Positions 26,608 through 35,485 of a stretch of 64,000 bases of DNA are shown here, one piece after another. Source of the stretch: Imperialibacter sp. EC-SDR9. Lineage in GTDB: Bacteria > Bacteroidota > Bacteroidia > Cytophagales > Cyclobacteriaceae. A program made the position numbers and the translations under genes. The stretch lies in contig NZ_LR701576.1 in the NCBI RefSeq assembly GCF_902498805.1, positions 1-64,000 on the forward strand, given 5' to 3'. The notes below the pieces were generated by a model, which was not told the DNA's origin, did not search any database, and was given only the letters and a program-made list of their open reading frames with translations. Every line of letters begins with the position of its first letter. Position 1 is the first letter of the stretch.

Positions 26608-27129
26608 ATGTTAAAATTGGATCAACACCTGGTGCAGATGCTCAACGACAACAAATACGTTGTTAGTTACGACACTGGCTCCATCACAATTAAGATGTCC
26701 TCTGGCAAACAGCTTGAATCCCAGGTATCGCTTACAATCGCCATTTTTGCTTTTTTATTTGGTGTAAACCCCACAATTCTTCTTTTAGTCCTGCTTTTAC
26801 TGCTCGTCCCAATTTTGTACGACAGATGGAAGTTCCCTAAGATGATAACTTTTAATATCCATGAAGAGGCTGTCTATATCAAAAAAGGGATTATCCTCGG
26901 AAACGAAGTTGCCATCCACGACATCTATGACCTTTATGGTGAGAAAAATGAGCTTTCTTCCGATGTGAGTGCCTTCAAGGAAGGCAACACCGACTATATT
27001 TATAAACTGTTTTTGAGTACCAAGTCAGGCAAAGTTCACAAGTTACTGAGGCTGCAGTTTCGTGAAGAAAGAGATGGACAGATTAGTCAGCTAACAAGGT
27101 ATTTGAAAAACCTGAAACCAGTAAAGTAG
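26608..27129 (+). CDS. Hypothetical membrane protein
   Basis: 173 residues. A central hydrophobic block (about 42-70, FLFGVNPTILLLVLLLLLVPIL) forms one or two membrane helices; the parts before and after are beta-rich and look soluble, like a PH-type or YcxB-like domain, although I cannot name the family. The ATG follows directly on the stop of the esterase remnant. Function unknown. Confidence 0.65.
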   Translation: MLKLDQHLVQMLNDNKYVVSYDTGSITIKMSSGKQLESQVSLTIAIFAFLFGVNPTILLLVLLLLLVPILYDRWKFPKMITFNIHEEAVYIKKGIILGNEVAIHDIYDLYGEKNELSSDVSAFKEGNTDYIYKLFLSTKSGKVHKLLRLQFREERDGQISQLTRYLKNLKPVK

Positions 27130-27181
27130 GCACCGCCGCTACTGGGGACTCACGTGTAGCAATTTTCACGTTCTTTGAAGC

Positions 27182-27766
27182 ATGAACAAAAACAGACTTG
27201 AGGCATTTAGCGATGGCGTGCTGGCCATCATCATCACCATCATGGTATTGGAAATGAAAGTACCACATGGAACCAGTTTTGCTTCGCTCAAGCCATTGTT
27301 CCCTGTTTTCGTAAGCTATATTCTGAGCTTTATCTATCTGGGTATTTACTGGAACAATCACCACCACCTGCTACACGCAGCCAGAGTAGTAAGCGGTGGC
27401 GTCCTTTGGGCCAACCTTCACCTGCTGTTTTGGCTGTCACTTGTACCTTTTGTTACCGGCTGGATGGGCGAAAATCATTTTGCGCCTGTGCCCGTCGCCT
27501 TGTACGGTTTTGTGCTTCTAATGGCAGCAGTCTCCTACTTCATTTTGCAAATAAGAATTATCAAAGCCAACGGAAAAGACTCGGTATTAGCCAAGGCACT
27601 CGGCAGCGATGCCAAAGGCAAGGCCTCCCCCGTGCTCTATACAATTGCAATCGGATGTTCATTTATCAATGAGTGGATCGCCTGCGGCATTTATGGCCTG
27701 GTGGCTTTAATGTGGCTCATTCCCGACCGACGTATTGAAAAGAAGCTAAAAGACGGAGCCACATAA
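27182..27766 (+). CDS. TMEM175-family potassium channel protein
   Basis: 194 residues, five to six membrane helices. The RxxxFSDG signature of TMEM175/DUF1211 channels is at residues 5-12 (RLEAFSDG) and IITIMVLEMKVP follows. Bacterial members are K+ leak channels without the classical filter, working as tetramers of single repeats. The next gene begins 13 bases after its stop, so they may share a transcript. Confidence 0.87.
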   Translation: MNKNRLEAFSDGVLAIIITIMVLEMKVPHGTSFASLKPLFPVFVSYILSFIYLGIYWNNHHHLLHAARVVSGGVLWANLHLLFWLSLVPFVTGWMGENHFAPVPVALYGFVLLMAAVSYFILQIRIIKANGKDSVLAKALGSDAKGKASPVLYTIAIGCSFINEWIACGIYGLVALMWLIPDRRIEKKLKDGAT

Positions 27767-27779
27767 AGAAACAAATTGT

Positions 27780-28226
27780 ATGACAATTGTAGACGACATA
27801 GAAGAAGCAATTGCGGCCGGATATGCCAGCTTTGCGTCCATCAGCGATAACGAATGGAATCAAAAACCTACAGCCAAAAAGTGGTCCAAAAAAGAAATAC
27901 TTGGGCACTTGATCGATAGCGCTCAAAACAACCTTCGTCGGTTCATTGTCAGTCAACATGAGCCCGACAACAAGATAATTTACCACCAGGATGAATGGGT
28001 GTTGCACCAAAACTACCAGTCGGCCGATATCAACGAGCTTCAACAGCTTTGGCTGCTTATCAATAAGCAGCTTGTGCGGACAGTCAGAAATATTCCCGCC
28101 TCAGCGCTAAAGAATACCTGCAACACCGGCAAGGAAGCTGTTGAACTCCATAGTCTTGAATTTCTTATCGAAGACTACCACGCCCATATGCTCCACCACC
28201 TGAAGCAAATAACAGCCAGGCACTAA
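27780..28226 (+). CDS. DinB-like four-helix-bundle protein
   Basis: 148 residues of the DinB_2/YfiT-like fold. The three metal-binding histidines can be placed: GHLIDSAQNN (His near 44), YHQDEWVL (near 66) and HAHMLHHLKQI at the C-terminus. Related proteins are metal-dependent thiol transferases or hydrolases; the exact activity is unknown. Its stop overlaps the stop of the convergent gene. Confidence 0.82.
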   Translation: MTIVDDIEEAIAAGYASFASISDNEWNQKPTAKKWSKKEILGHLIDSAQNNLRRFIVSQHEPDNKIIYHQDEWVLHQNYQSADINELQQLWLLINKQLVRTVRNIPASALKNTCNTGKEAVELHSLEFLIEDYHAHMLHHLKQITARH

Positions 28227-30361
28227 AACTGCACCCTGATTCCCGGCCCTACCAGGGAGAATAATGTACCCTCCTTCATTAAGTAGCCAAACCCAACATA
28301 CAATGGGAATGTCAATTTGTTGGTACTGGAAATCGGATAGAGGGATCCCATCACGACTAGCCCTACGTCTCTGTTGGCCTGTGCTGCCTCCGAGAAATTA
28401 AATGCATTTATGGCAATGAAGCCTGCTCCCAGCTTATATGGTTTCACTTTGGCAATCCTCCCTTCCTGATAAAAACTAAATTGGGCAATCATGGCAAAGC
28501 TAATGCCACCAAAATTCGCAAAATCCTCACTACCAGCTTTTAAGATCAAAAGTCCCCCAGGGAAAGACACGTCAACATCGAATGTGTGATTTCTTTTCAG
28601 GTAAATAGTGATCCTTTTCTTGGACACCTGCTGCCCGGGATATTTTTCATTCACATGACTGATGTCAATTTCTATTTTTGACCACTCGTCCAGATCGTAA
28701 GTCTTTCTGGATAAGTAATTATTGAAGTTGATGTTCTCTGACTGACAGTCAGTTTGACTATAGTTCCCGAATCGGGGTGAGTTTTCGCCAGGGCACACCG
28801 CCACCTGATCGAACTTATAAATCTCAAGCAGGTTGCCTTGTTTGTTACTAACCTTTACATCAATCTTAAGATATTGTTTTCCGTTGAGGTCTCCGGGCCG
28901 GTCGATTTTAGAACGATCGAATGCCAACACCAGGTCGGTAATAGTGCCTTCATAATAAATCGGCTTGTTGATTTCGTCCAATTGCAGTTGCTCATTGCCG
29001 AAATCAAGTTTCATGAAGTCAAACTTGCGGGCCCTCTGATACTCAGTCACAGTCAGAAATTTGCCCGTATTTTCCCTGTGGTTAAAAATCTCGATCTTCC
29101 TCGATGATGTCGTCTCAGGTACTTTGATCCGGAAAACGGCCATGTTTTCATTTCTGATCAGCGAATCGAGCAATAAATTATCTGCTCCCTGAAAGAAGAA
29201 ATTTCCCTTGTGCAGTCCCTGACCTTCAAGCTTAATAGAAACCGTCTCTCCGGGGTAAACGGTGTTTCCCGCCTGCCAATCCTTACCTTCTCTTTGAACA
29301 TAGATGGTTTGAATATCAGTCTTAGGCGTAATATCCACGTTGGTCACAAATTTAGCCTCATCCCCATCTTTGATGTACAAATAGCCCGCCGACTTTCGGT
29401 GATTGCCGTACACCCGCATCAGGCAGAGAATCTTATTGGTGGTAAGCCTGCTCTTGGTGTAGAGTTCAGCAATCAGCGGACCGCCTTGCGCCTCCTGATT
29501 TTCTACCCGGTAGGTTTTGCCCAGCTCAAGGTTTCGGTTATTGTCTATAAGAATTTCAATGGGCACCGTATTGTCATCAGGTGGTGTGATCTCCTGCTTA
29601 TCCATTTGCAGAAACACGAGGCGACCTGATTTCACCTGAAATGTATACTCAAGTGGCTGCAAATGGTAAGAGAATCCCTCCGGTGTTAAAATTGGCTTTC
29701 GAACAAGCAGAGGTATAGATACTTGCTGATACCCAAGGTTTCTTGGCACGATCGACATGACAAGCTGGCTACCTTGTTTGTCGATTCGATAGTTAATAGG
29801 AAGCCCCGAAGTCCAGCGATTATCGTAAATAATATTACCGGCATTATTGGTTGTGATGTCGAACGAAACTTCCTCGCCAATGAACACCTCATCAGCAGAC
29901 GGGTAAATTTCAACGTAGGTCTGGGTGTAAGGGAACAATGGAAGCTCTGTTAGCTGATAGGATGAAGTATCAGTACTCACCTCAAAGGTAAACTTGAGGA
30001 AATTACTCTCGGTAAGGCCTCTAAACCTCACCTTGAAACGAGCATAGCCGGGGTAAACCAACAAAGAGTCAATCAGTTCATAGTCTTTTGAAGGTGCCAG
30101 TCTAAGGTTGTTGCTGTCGCCAATTTGACTAAATTTCAAATAAAATTCAGCCACCTCATTTTCCTCGTCGTAAGCAAACGGCAGCTGGCGTCTGTTTTGA
30201 ATGATTTGAGAGTTTTTCTTCCACGAATACACCATCGTATCGACGTGCATTTCTATATCCGAAAAATAATAAGACAAACTCCTGGGGTCGCTTTGACCCT
30301 GGGCCAGTGCTGAAGAAATACTAACAAACAGGAAGAATACTACGGTGGTTGCTATGCGCAT
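28223..30361 (-). CDS. Large exported protein with beta-sandwich repeats and C-terminal barrel-like region
   Basis: About 712 residues from the ATG at 30361, which starts a signal peptide (MRIATTVVFFLFVSISSALAQ); a GTG three codons earlier is less likely. The body is almost wholly beta-strand, like a series of Ig-like or bacterial-surface domains (segments such as PGYARFKVRFRGLTESN and VYPGETVSIKLEG). The last ~110 residues carry amphipathic strands rich in Gly and aromatic residues (GGISFAMIAQFSFY) and end GPGIRVQF, typical of an outer-membrane strand with terminal Phe. Probably an outer-membrane or surface protein; I do not recognise the family. Confidence 0.72.
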   Translation of the reverse strand: MRIATTVVFFLFVSISSALAQGQSDPRSLSYYFSDIEMHVDTMVYSWKKNSQIIQNRRQLPFAYDEENEVAEFYLKFSQIGDSNNLRLAPSKDYELIDSLLVYPGYARFKVRFRGLTESNFLKFTFEVSTDTSSYQLTELPLFPYTQTYVEIYPSADEVFIGEEVSFDITTNNAGNIIYDNRWTSGLPINYRIDKQGSQLVMSIVPRNLGYQQVSIPLLVRKPILTPEGFSYHLQPLEYTFQVKSGRLVFLQMDKQEITPPDDNTVPIEILIDNNRNLELGKTYRVENQEAQGGPLIAELYTKSRLTTNKILCLMRVYGNHRKSAGYLYIKDGDEAKFVTNVDITPKTDIQTIYVQREGKDWQAGNTVYPGETVSIKLEGQGLHKGNFFFQGADNLLLDSLIRNENMAVFRIKVPETTSSRKIEIFNHRENTGKFLTVTEYQRARKFDFMKLDFGNEQLQLDEINKPIYYEGTITDLVLAFDRSKIDRPGDLNGKQYLKIDVKVSNKQGNLLEIYKFDQVAVCPGENSPRFGNYSQTDCQSENINFNNYLSRKTYDLDEWSKIEIDISHVNEKYPGQQVSKKRITIYLKRNHTFDVDVSFPGGLLILKAGSEDFANFGGISFAMIAQFSFYQEGRIAKVKPYKLGAGFIAINAFNFSEAAQANRDVGLVVMGSLYPISSTNKLTFPLYVGFGYLMKEGTLFSLVGPGIRVQF

Positions 30362-30565
30362 GAGTAACACTTTTTACAAAGATGCGTGAAAACTTAGATC
30401 AAAGGATTAGGCCAGTTGAACTTCCGGCATCAAAATTAGAATTATATTTTATCACAAGCCAAAGGAAGGTGACGCTATGGTGCCACAACCTATACAAACG
30501 GCAACGGGTGCCCTTTCCTTGCCCGAAAATGGGGATTTTCCACCATTCAAAAGCTCCACGCTTAC

Positions 30566-30598
30566 AAATAAAAAAGGCTAACCCTGAGGCCAGCCTTT
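30566..30598 (-). terminator. Terminator of the BlaI-M56 operon
   Basis: On the minus strand, stem AAGGCT...AGCCTT with an inner CC/GG and a short loop (30574-30597 on the plus strand), then a T-rich tail. It lies about 20 bases beyond the M56 peptidase stop. The wider gap 30371-30619 holds no gene I can support. Confidence 0.65.
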
Positions 30599-30619
30599 CA
30601 ACTTTATATGGACTTGAAA

Positions 30620-32710
30620 TTAAAAACTAAAACTCATGTTCATTTCTTCATTGCTATCCTCATCAAACCTGTAGCCATCGCCAAACTTCTCCTGAATAAG
30701 TTTTCGGTACTTTTTGTACATCTCAGCAGACTGCTTGTCTCCGTTGACCGTCAGCTCTTTCCCGTTAATTCTTAGTTTGAAATGGTCGTCCTTTAAGGAG
30801 ATAATACCATCCTTTACCAGCTCTGATCTGAGTTCCTTCTCGAAGATATTCATTTTCTCCTCGTGTACTCTCATTTCGGCTTCCATCTTCTTCATTTCAG
30901 TTTGCTGAATAGCAAGCATCTTTTTTTGCTCTTTCATCATTTCCTCCTGATGCTTCATCATTTCTTCCTGATGCTTTTCACCAAATTCCTGCGCCATTAG
31001 CGCATGCTTTTCGGCCATTTCCCTGTGCCGTTCAGCCATCTCCTCGGCCATCTCCTGCTGATGTCGGGCCATTTCAGAGGCCATTTCCTCATGGTGAAGC
31101 GACATGTTCTCTGCGGCCTTACTCATTTCAACAGCTCTTTCAGCCATTTCCCTCGCCATGTGCTCTTGCATATGTGCCATTTCCCGGGCCATATCCTGCA
31201 TGTGCATCGCAAATTCCTGCGTGTCCGCCGGTGCAGGTGCATCCCAAACGACAGTGTCGCTGCGTGAGACTGCCACATTCCATTTGCTGTCGGCGGACGA
31301 TGAATAGCTCCACCTGGCTCTTGGGGCCGCCAGAGAGTACATGTCAGGAGTGCCTGGGCTCAAAACAGCGCCTACCGGTGGCAATGGAGGAGTTTCTGCC
31401 AAAGGCAGCGTAGTAGCCCGACCACTCACCGGGGCCAGCGCCGGCAATGGAGCTTCATCTTGAATCAACGTGTCAGCGCTTACCACCGCCACAACGGCTT
31501 CAGGTTCTTCCACGGGTTCAACTTCTGCGATTGCCAGGGGCTCTTTGGACTCAACAGGCTCGGTCATCTCTATCGCTGGCTCCACCTCTAATGGTTCCTG
31601 CGCCACTTCCTCCTGGGCGGGTATTTCCTGGACTATTTCATAATCGATTCCCTTCAATGCCGTGAGCGTGCTCAGGCAAAGACCGGCAATGATGGCTACC
31701 GCCAGTAAATTACCGTCTCTGTTTTGTGCTTTCATTGTTTTGTCGTTGATTATCCTTTTTATTCTATTGAGTAATGAGTTTTTGTTGCCTGAAAATCCTA
31801 AAGCCACATTGCTGGTCAGTTTCCACTCTTCCACATGCGTGAGTGCCAAAGCCAGGCTCATGCTGTTGCCACTTAGCTGGACGGCTATATCATCACAGCA
31901 GTTTTCCCTTTCGCTTCTGATGGCTGAACCAATGACCCAAACACCAGGGTGATAAAAGAAAAGTACCTCCACGCAGCACTGCAGAATATTGACAAGGAAA
32001 TCATGGCGACGAATATGGGCTATTTCGTGGGCAAGGATAGCCTCCACTTCGCTGGTTGACAAGCTGGACGCCAGACCTATTGGGAGCAAAATCACTGGTT
32101 TAAAATAGCCAACAAGCACAGGCGCCTTTACAAGAAGAGACTCCATGAGACAGACACCTTTGCTCACCCCGGAAGTCTTGAGCAATGAATTAAACGCCTT
32201 TATCAATTCATCGCCCGGTTCTAAAAGTCCCTGCTTGCGAAGCCTGCCTGAATAGAGGTAGCCACCAATATTTTGAGCTGACAGCAAGGCTATTCCAAGA
32301 AGCCAAACAGTGACCAGAAACGAATGGTATTTGTAAAAATAATAAGTCCTGATTTCGTTGAGCCATCCTACATAAAATGGTACTTCAGCCGATTGTGATT
32401 CAACATCAGCAGCTCCTGTGGTAAATTCAGCCAGCTGGGTCGTGCCCAGCTCCATCTCCGGCGTATCGGAAGAGCTCAACTGGGCCAGTTCGTTAAAAGT
32501 GTAAACAAAAACGAGCAGCATAATGGCGGGGAGCAAGCTAAGAAATGACAGTCCTGCCACGTACTTCGACTGCGCACTGTGAGACTTCATGATCCATCTC
32601 ACTCCAAGAAATATGACACTTAACAGTGCCCCAATCCACAAAGAGTGAAGGAATGTCCACCCAAGGGCTTGCACCAGTGTGTCGGATAAGTAAGGTTGAA
32701 GCATGTTCAT
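30620..32710 (-). CDS. BlaR1-type M56 peptidase with Met/Glu/His-rich helical sensor tail
   Basis: 696 residues. Membrane helices at about 15-40, 53-72 and 131-150. The zinc site is HEIAH (228-232) with a downstream acidic SERENCCDD motif, then a further membrane helix (about 334-350). After it comes an acidic Pro/Val/Glu linker (about 360-460) and a long helix (about 500-625) built of EMA/EEM-like repeats, very rich in Met, Glu and His. M56 peptidases of the BlaR1 class sense an envelope signal and cut the partner BlaI-type repressor. Its start overlaps the BlaI stop as ATGA. The Met/His-rich tail could bind copper or another soft metal, but that is inference. Confidence 0.85.
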   Translation of the reverse strand: MNMLQPYLSDTLVQALGWTFLHSLWIGALLSVIFLGVRWIMKSHSAQSKYVAGLSFLSLLPAIMLLVFVYTFNELAQLSSSDTPEMELGTTQLAEFTTGAADVESQSAEVPFYVGWLNEIRTYYFYKYHSFLVTVWLLGIALLSAQNIGGYLYSGRLRKQGLLEPGDELIKAFNSLLKTSGVSKGVCLMESLLVKAPVLVGYFKPVILLPIGLASSLSTSEVEAILAHEIAHIRRHDFLVNILQCCVEVLFFYHPGVWVIGSAIRSERENCCDDIAVQLSGNSMSLALALTHVEEWKLTSNVALGFSGNKNSLLNRIKRIINDKTMKAQNRDGNLLAVAIIAGLCLSTLTALKGIDYEIVQEIPAQEEVAQEPLEVEPAIEMTEPVESKEPLAIAEVEPVEEPEAVVAVVSADTLIQDEAPLPALAPVSGRATTLPLAETPPLPPVGAVLSPGTPDMYSLAAPRARWSYSSSADSKWNVAVSRSDTVVWDAPAPADTQEFAMHMQDMAREMAHMQEHMAREMAERAVEMSKAAENMSLHHEEMASEMARHQQEMAEEMAERHREMAEKHALMAQEFGEKHQEEMMKHQEEMMKEQKKMLAIQQTEMKKMEAEMRVHEEKMNIFEKELRSELVKDGIISLKDDHFKLRINGKELTVNGDKQSAEMYKKYRKLIQEKFGDGYRFDEDSNEEMNMSFSF

Positions 32711-33099
32711 TCTCTATCTCCTTTCTTGTTTTCCAGCTGGTCATCCAGAAACTTGCGGATTTCATCCAGCTCAGCTTTTGTTGTTTTATTATTGCCAAGT
32801 GCCTGCATCACAAGTTTGGAAGCTGAGCCCCCAAAAGCCGAATTGAGAAGTTTATCCATCATCGTCCGCTGCGTATCGCTCTCCTTCATCAGGGGCTTGT
32901 ACACATGGGTTCTGCTACTCTCATCTCTTTCGAGCAAGCCCTTCGCCGTCATAATTTGCATGATCTTCAGTGTGGTGGTGTAGCCCACTTCCTTCTCATG
33001 GCTCAGCATTTCATTGATTTCCCTAACTGTAGAGGGACCTTTCGCCCAAAGGACGTTTAGTACCTCTAGTTCAGCATCTGTCGGTGTGCTCTTGCTCAT
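32707..33099 (-). CDS. BlaI/MecI/CopY-type repressor
   Basis: 130 residues. The winged-helix domain (about 5-75) contains ELEVLNVLWAKGPSTVREI and GYTTTLKIMQIMTAKGLLERDE, both typical of BlaI/MecI. The second half is the dimerisation and cleavage-susceptible region. It is first in the operon with the M56 peptidase, and two TACGAA-N4-TTCGTA sites lie just upstream, suggesting autorepression. Confidence 0.9.
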   Translation of the reverse strand: MSKSTPTDAELEVLNVLWAKGPSTVREINEMLSHEKEVGYTTTLKIMQIMTAKGLLERDESSRTHVYKPLMKESDTQRTMMDKLLNSAFGGSASKLVMQALGNNKTTKAELDEIRKFLDDQLENKKGDRE

Positions 33100-33114
33100 T
33101 GTGGTTTCTGTGTG

Positions 33115-33130
33115 TACGAATAATTTCGTA
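33115..33130. promoter_or_regulatory. BlaI-type operator 1 (TACGAA-N4-TTCGTA)
   Basis: Inverted 6-bp arms TACGAA and TTCGTA with spacer TAAT, 15 bases before the BlaI start codon. Same arms and spacing as the second site 56 bases upstream. Binding by the adjacent BlaI is inference from placement and symmetry. Confidence 0.6.
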
Positions 33131-33170
33131 GTTCAAATATAGGAACTGATTTTGAACTCACAAGAAGCTC

Positions 33171-33186
33171 TACGAAATATTTCGTA
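33171..33186. promoter_or_regulatory. BlaI-type operator 2, perfect palindrome TACGAAATATTTCGTA
   Basis: A 16-bp perfect palindrome containing the same TACGAA/TTCGTA arms. Together the two sites bracket the expected promoter of the minus-strand BlaI-M56 operon. Confidence 0.65.
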
Positions 33187-33282
33187 ATAAGGTTTCTGAA
33201 GACGACTCACAGCCGGCGGTCGGCGCCAACTCTACTAAGCATTAAACTGGTTCGAAAAAAGTAATGAAGGCAGAAAACCCGA

Positions 33283-35277
33283 TCAGGAGATAAAGAACTC
33301 GAGCATGAATATACTTTCTCCCTCGTCGCCGCTATAGTCAACTACCTTTCCCTTCAGCCTCTTTGTGGCCTTCCTCACCAAATACAGGCCAAGGCCATTG
33401 CCCTGGGAAATTGGGCTGCCTCTGAAAAAAGGCTCGTATATTCTACTTCTTATTTCGTGTGAAATACCTACACCATTATCGCTGATCAAGATCTTCCATC
33501 CCTTTTCAGTTAATCTGGAACTTATTTTGATCATCTTTCGCTCCTTACCCTCATCTGAAAAAATGAATGCATTTTCCAAAAGGTTAGTCAGTATCAATTG
33601 CAAAAATCGTGTGTCGGTTTCAACGGTCATTTCACCAGGCACTTCTACAATCAATTGCATTTTTAGGACCGAGAAGTCATCATCAAATCCAGTGATCACT
33701 TCCTCCACAACTTCCATCAAGTTTGTCTGAACAATAGTTGGCTCCAAAGTATTGACTTCGTGGATATATGTCATCTTAAGCAGCATCCTATCCATTTGCT
33801 TAGCGGTCTTTCCCACTTTAAAGAACAGCTCGCTTGTTTCAGGGTCTTTGCTTAATGTTCGCCCTAATGAATCCAGCCCAATCAAAGTTGTAAGCGGGCG
33901 CCTGAAGTCATGAGACAACCGATATATAAATGTATCAAGTTCTTTTACCGTGCTGGCCAGTCGCCTGGTTCTCTTTTCAACTTCTCTTTCAAGCTCTTTA
34001 TTAAGTTTGATTTTCAGTTGATTGCTTCTGATCAGGACAATAAGCAATGCGATGGTGAGCACTGTAACACAAGTGCCTCCATATATGAGCACATTCTTGT
34101 ATTCAAGCTCCTTGTCCTTTAACTCATTTTCTTTTTCCAGAAGCTGCAAAGTCTCGAGCTTGGTTTTGAAATCATTATTTGACTGAAGTAAAATAAGCTC
34201 CTTAGATTTCTTCAACTTTTCTAATGAGTCAGCCAGCACATCGTAGGTATTTTTGAAATCGATGGCCATTTTATAATCCTGCATAGCATATGCCAACTCC
34301 GCTCTCCTTTTGAAGTAACTGGCATATAGCATTTTGTTTTCCGTTACAACCTGATAAGCCGAGTCAAAATATGTTCGGGCGGTTAAAAGATCGTTGCGAC
34401 CCTGGTATATTCTACCAATCGAAACATAGTCGGCTGCAACACTGCGGAAGGCATTGTGCTTTTTACTTGCAAGGAGATCAATACTGACAAGCATTTCAGC
34501 TGAATCGAGTTTGCCTTGCTCAAAGAAAACGCTACCCATATTGCCGTGAATTAGACCAACCCAAAAGTCACTTCCTCGTTTTTCCGCAGCCATCAATCCT
34601 TTATTGTAGGCCGCAATAGCTTCCGAATAGTTTTGAAGTGCAAAATAGCAGAGCCCCATAGTGTTGTAAGCACTCACCACATCCATCGTTGTAAATTTGT
34701 CCCGCCCCATCCATTCTTCAGTAGAAAAAAAGCCAAGCCCCTTATTGAGCACCTCAATAGCCTCTTGATAGTTATCGGACGAGTAGTGAAGATTAGCTAC
34801 ATGGTAGTACCCCCGGAAGGCCTGATCAGCATAATCGTTTCGTTCCGAAAGCTCTGCCGCTAATAAAAAATGTTGCAGCGCTTCTTCTTTGGAGCCCACA
34901 GAATTGTATACATTACCTATTTCAAGGTGAGCCAGTGCGGCCTCATAATACATATTCAATCTCTCAGCAGTTTTCACTGCGTTCTCAAGGTCTAAATAAG
35001 CATCTGTTCTCGACACAGACCGCCTTAGCTGGCCGAGTATTATTTGCAAATTGATACTATTGGCTGTGTGGTTAACCTGCTCCTGCTTGACGATTTCGCC
35101 TTTCAGCCATACAATCACACTATCCCTGTTCGCTTTCTTTCTCAACTCATGAAAATAATCTCTGTAGAAAGATGGGGAATAATCTGCGTCGTTAAGAGGC
35201 GCCACATCCTGAAATCCGTCAGCCAACAAGTAGCTAAGGCGAAAAACAGTGAAAATGATACTAAGAAGGATTCTCAT
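33283..35277 (-). CDS. TPR-containing sensor histidine kinase
   Basis: 664 residues from the ATG at 35277, which begins a signal/anchor segment (MRILLSIIFTVF); the open frame to 35514 is not needed. Residues about 100-345 are tetratricopeptide repeats (for example EALQHFLLAAELSE, EAIAAYNKGLMAAE) facing the periplasm. A membrane helix follows at about 397-416, then a coiled coil and HisKA with the phosphorylated His456 in YRLSHDFRRP. HATPase motifs are LTNLLENAFIF (N box), ISDNGVGIS (G1) and GNGLGLYLVRKA (G2). No response regulator is adjacent, so it is an orphan kinase whose partner lies elsewhere. Confidence 0.87.
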   Translation of the reverse strand: MRILLSIIFTVFRLSYLLADGFQDVAPLNDADYSPSFYRDYFHELRKKANRDSVIVWLKGEIVKQEQVNHTANSINLQIILGQLRRSVSRTDAYLDLENAVKTAERLNMYYEAALAHLEIGNVYNSVGSKEEALQHFLLAAELSERNDYADQAFRGYYHVANLHYSSDNYQEAIEVLNKGLGFFSTEEWMGRDKFTTMDVVSAYNTMGLCYFALQNYSEAIAAYNKGLMAAEKRGSDFWVGLIHGNMGSVFFEQGKLDSAEMLVSIDLLASKKHNAFRSVAADYVSIGRIYQGRNDLLTARTYFDSAYQVVTENKMLYASYFKRRAELAYAMQDYKMAIDFKNTYDVLADSLEKLKKSKELILLQSNNDFKTKLETLQLLEKENELKDKELEYKNVLIYGGTCVTVLTIALLIVLIRSNQLKIKLNKELEREVEKRTRRLASTVKELDTFIYRLSHDFRRPLTTLIGLDSLGRTLSKDPETSELFFKVGKTAKQMDRMLLKMTYIHEVNTLEPTIVQTNLMEVVEEVITGFDDDFSVLKMQLIVEVPGEMTVETDTRFLQLILTNLLENAFIFSDEGKERKMIKISSRLTEKGWKILISDNGVGISHEIRSRIYEPFFRGSPISQGNGLGLYLVRKATKRLKGKVVDYSGDEGESIFMLEFFIS

Positions 35278-35485
35278 AATTAACAAAACCGCACCCAACC
35301 AATAAAAAAACGGGTTATGCGCAATGAAGGCGAGTTCTGGACAAAATAAGGTAAAAGAATTAGATAAATAGCCATCTGCAAGGCATTCCGGGAAATTAGC
35401 CGACAGTAAATTTCCAGTCATATAAGAATCGGTTAAAGTCAATCCCAATTTTTTGCAACTTCTATCATCACAAGCCAACCCCGTT

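Noticed and set aside
27150-27162. CACGTG core as a possible parS site
   Set aside because: Flanks do not match the parS consensus and it is 30 kb from parAB.
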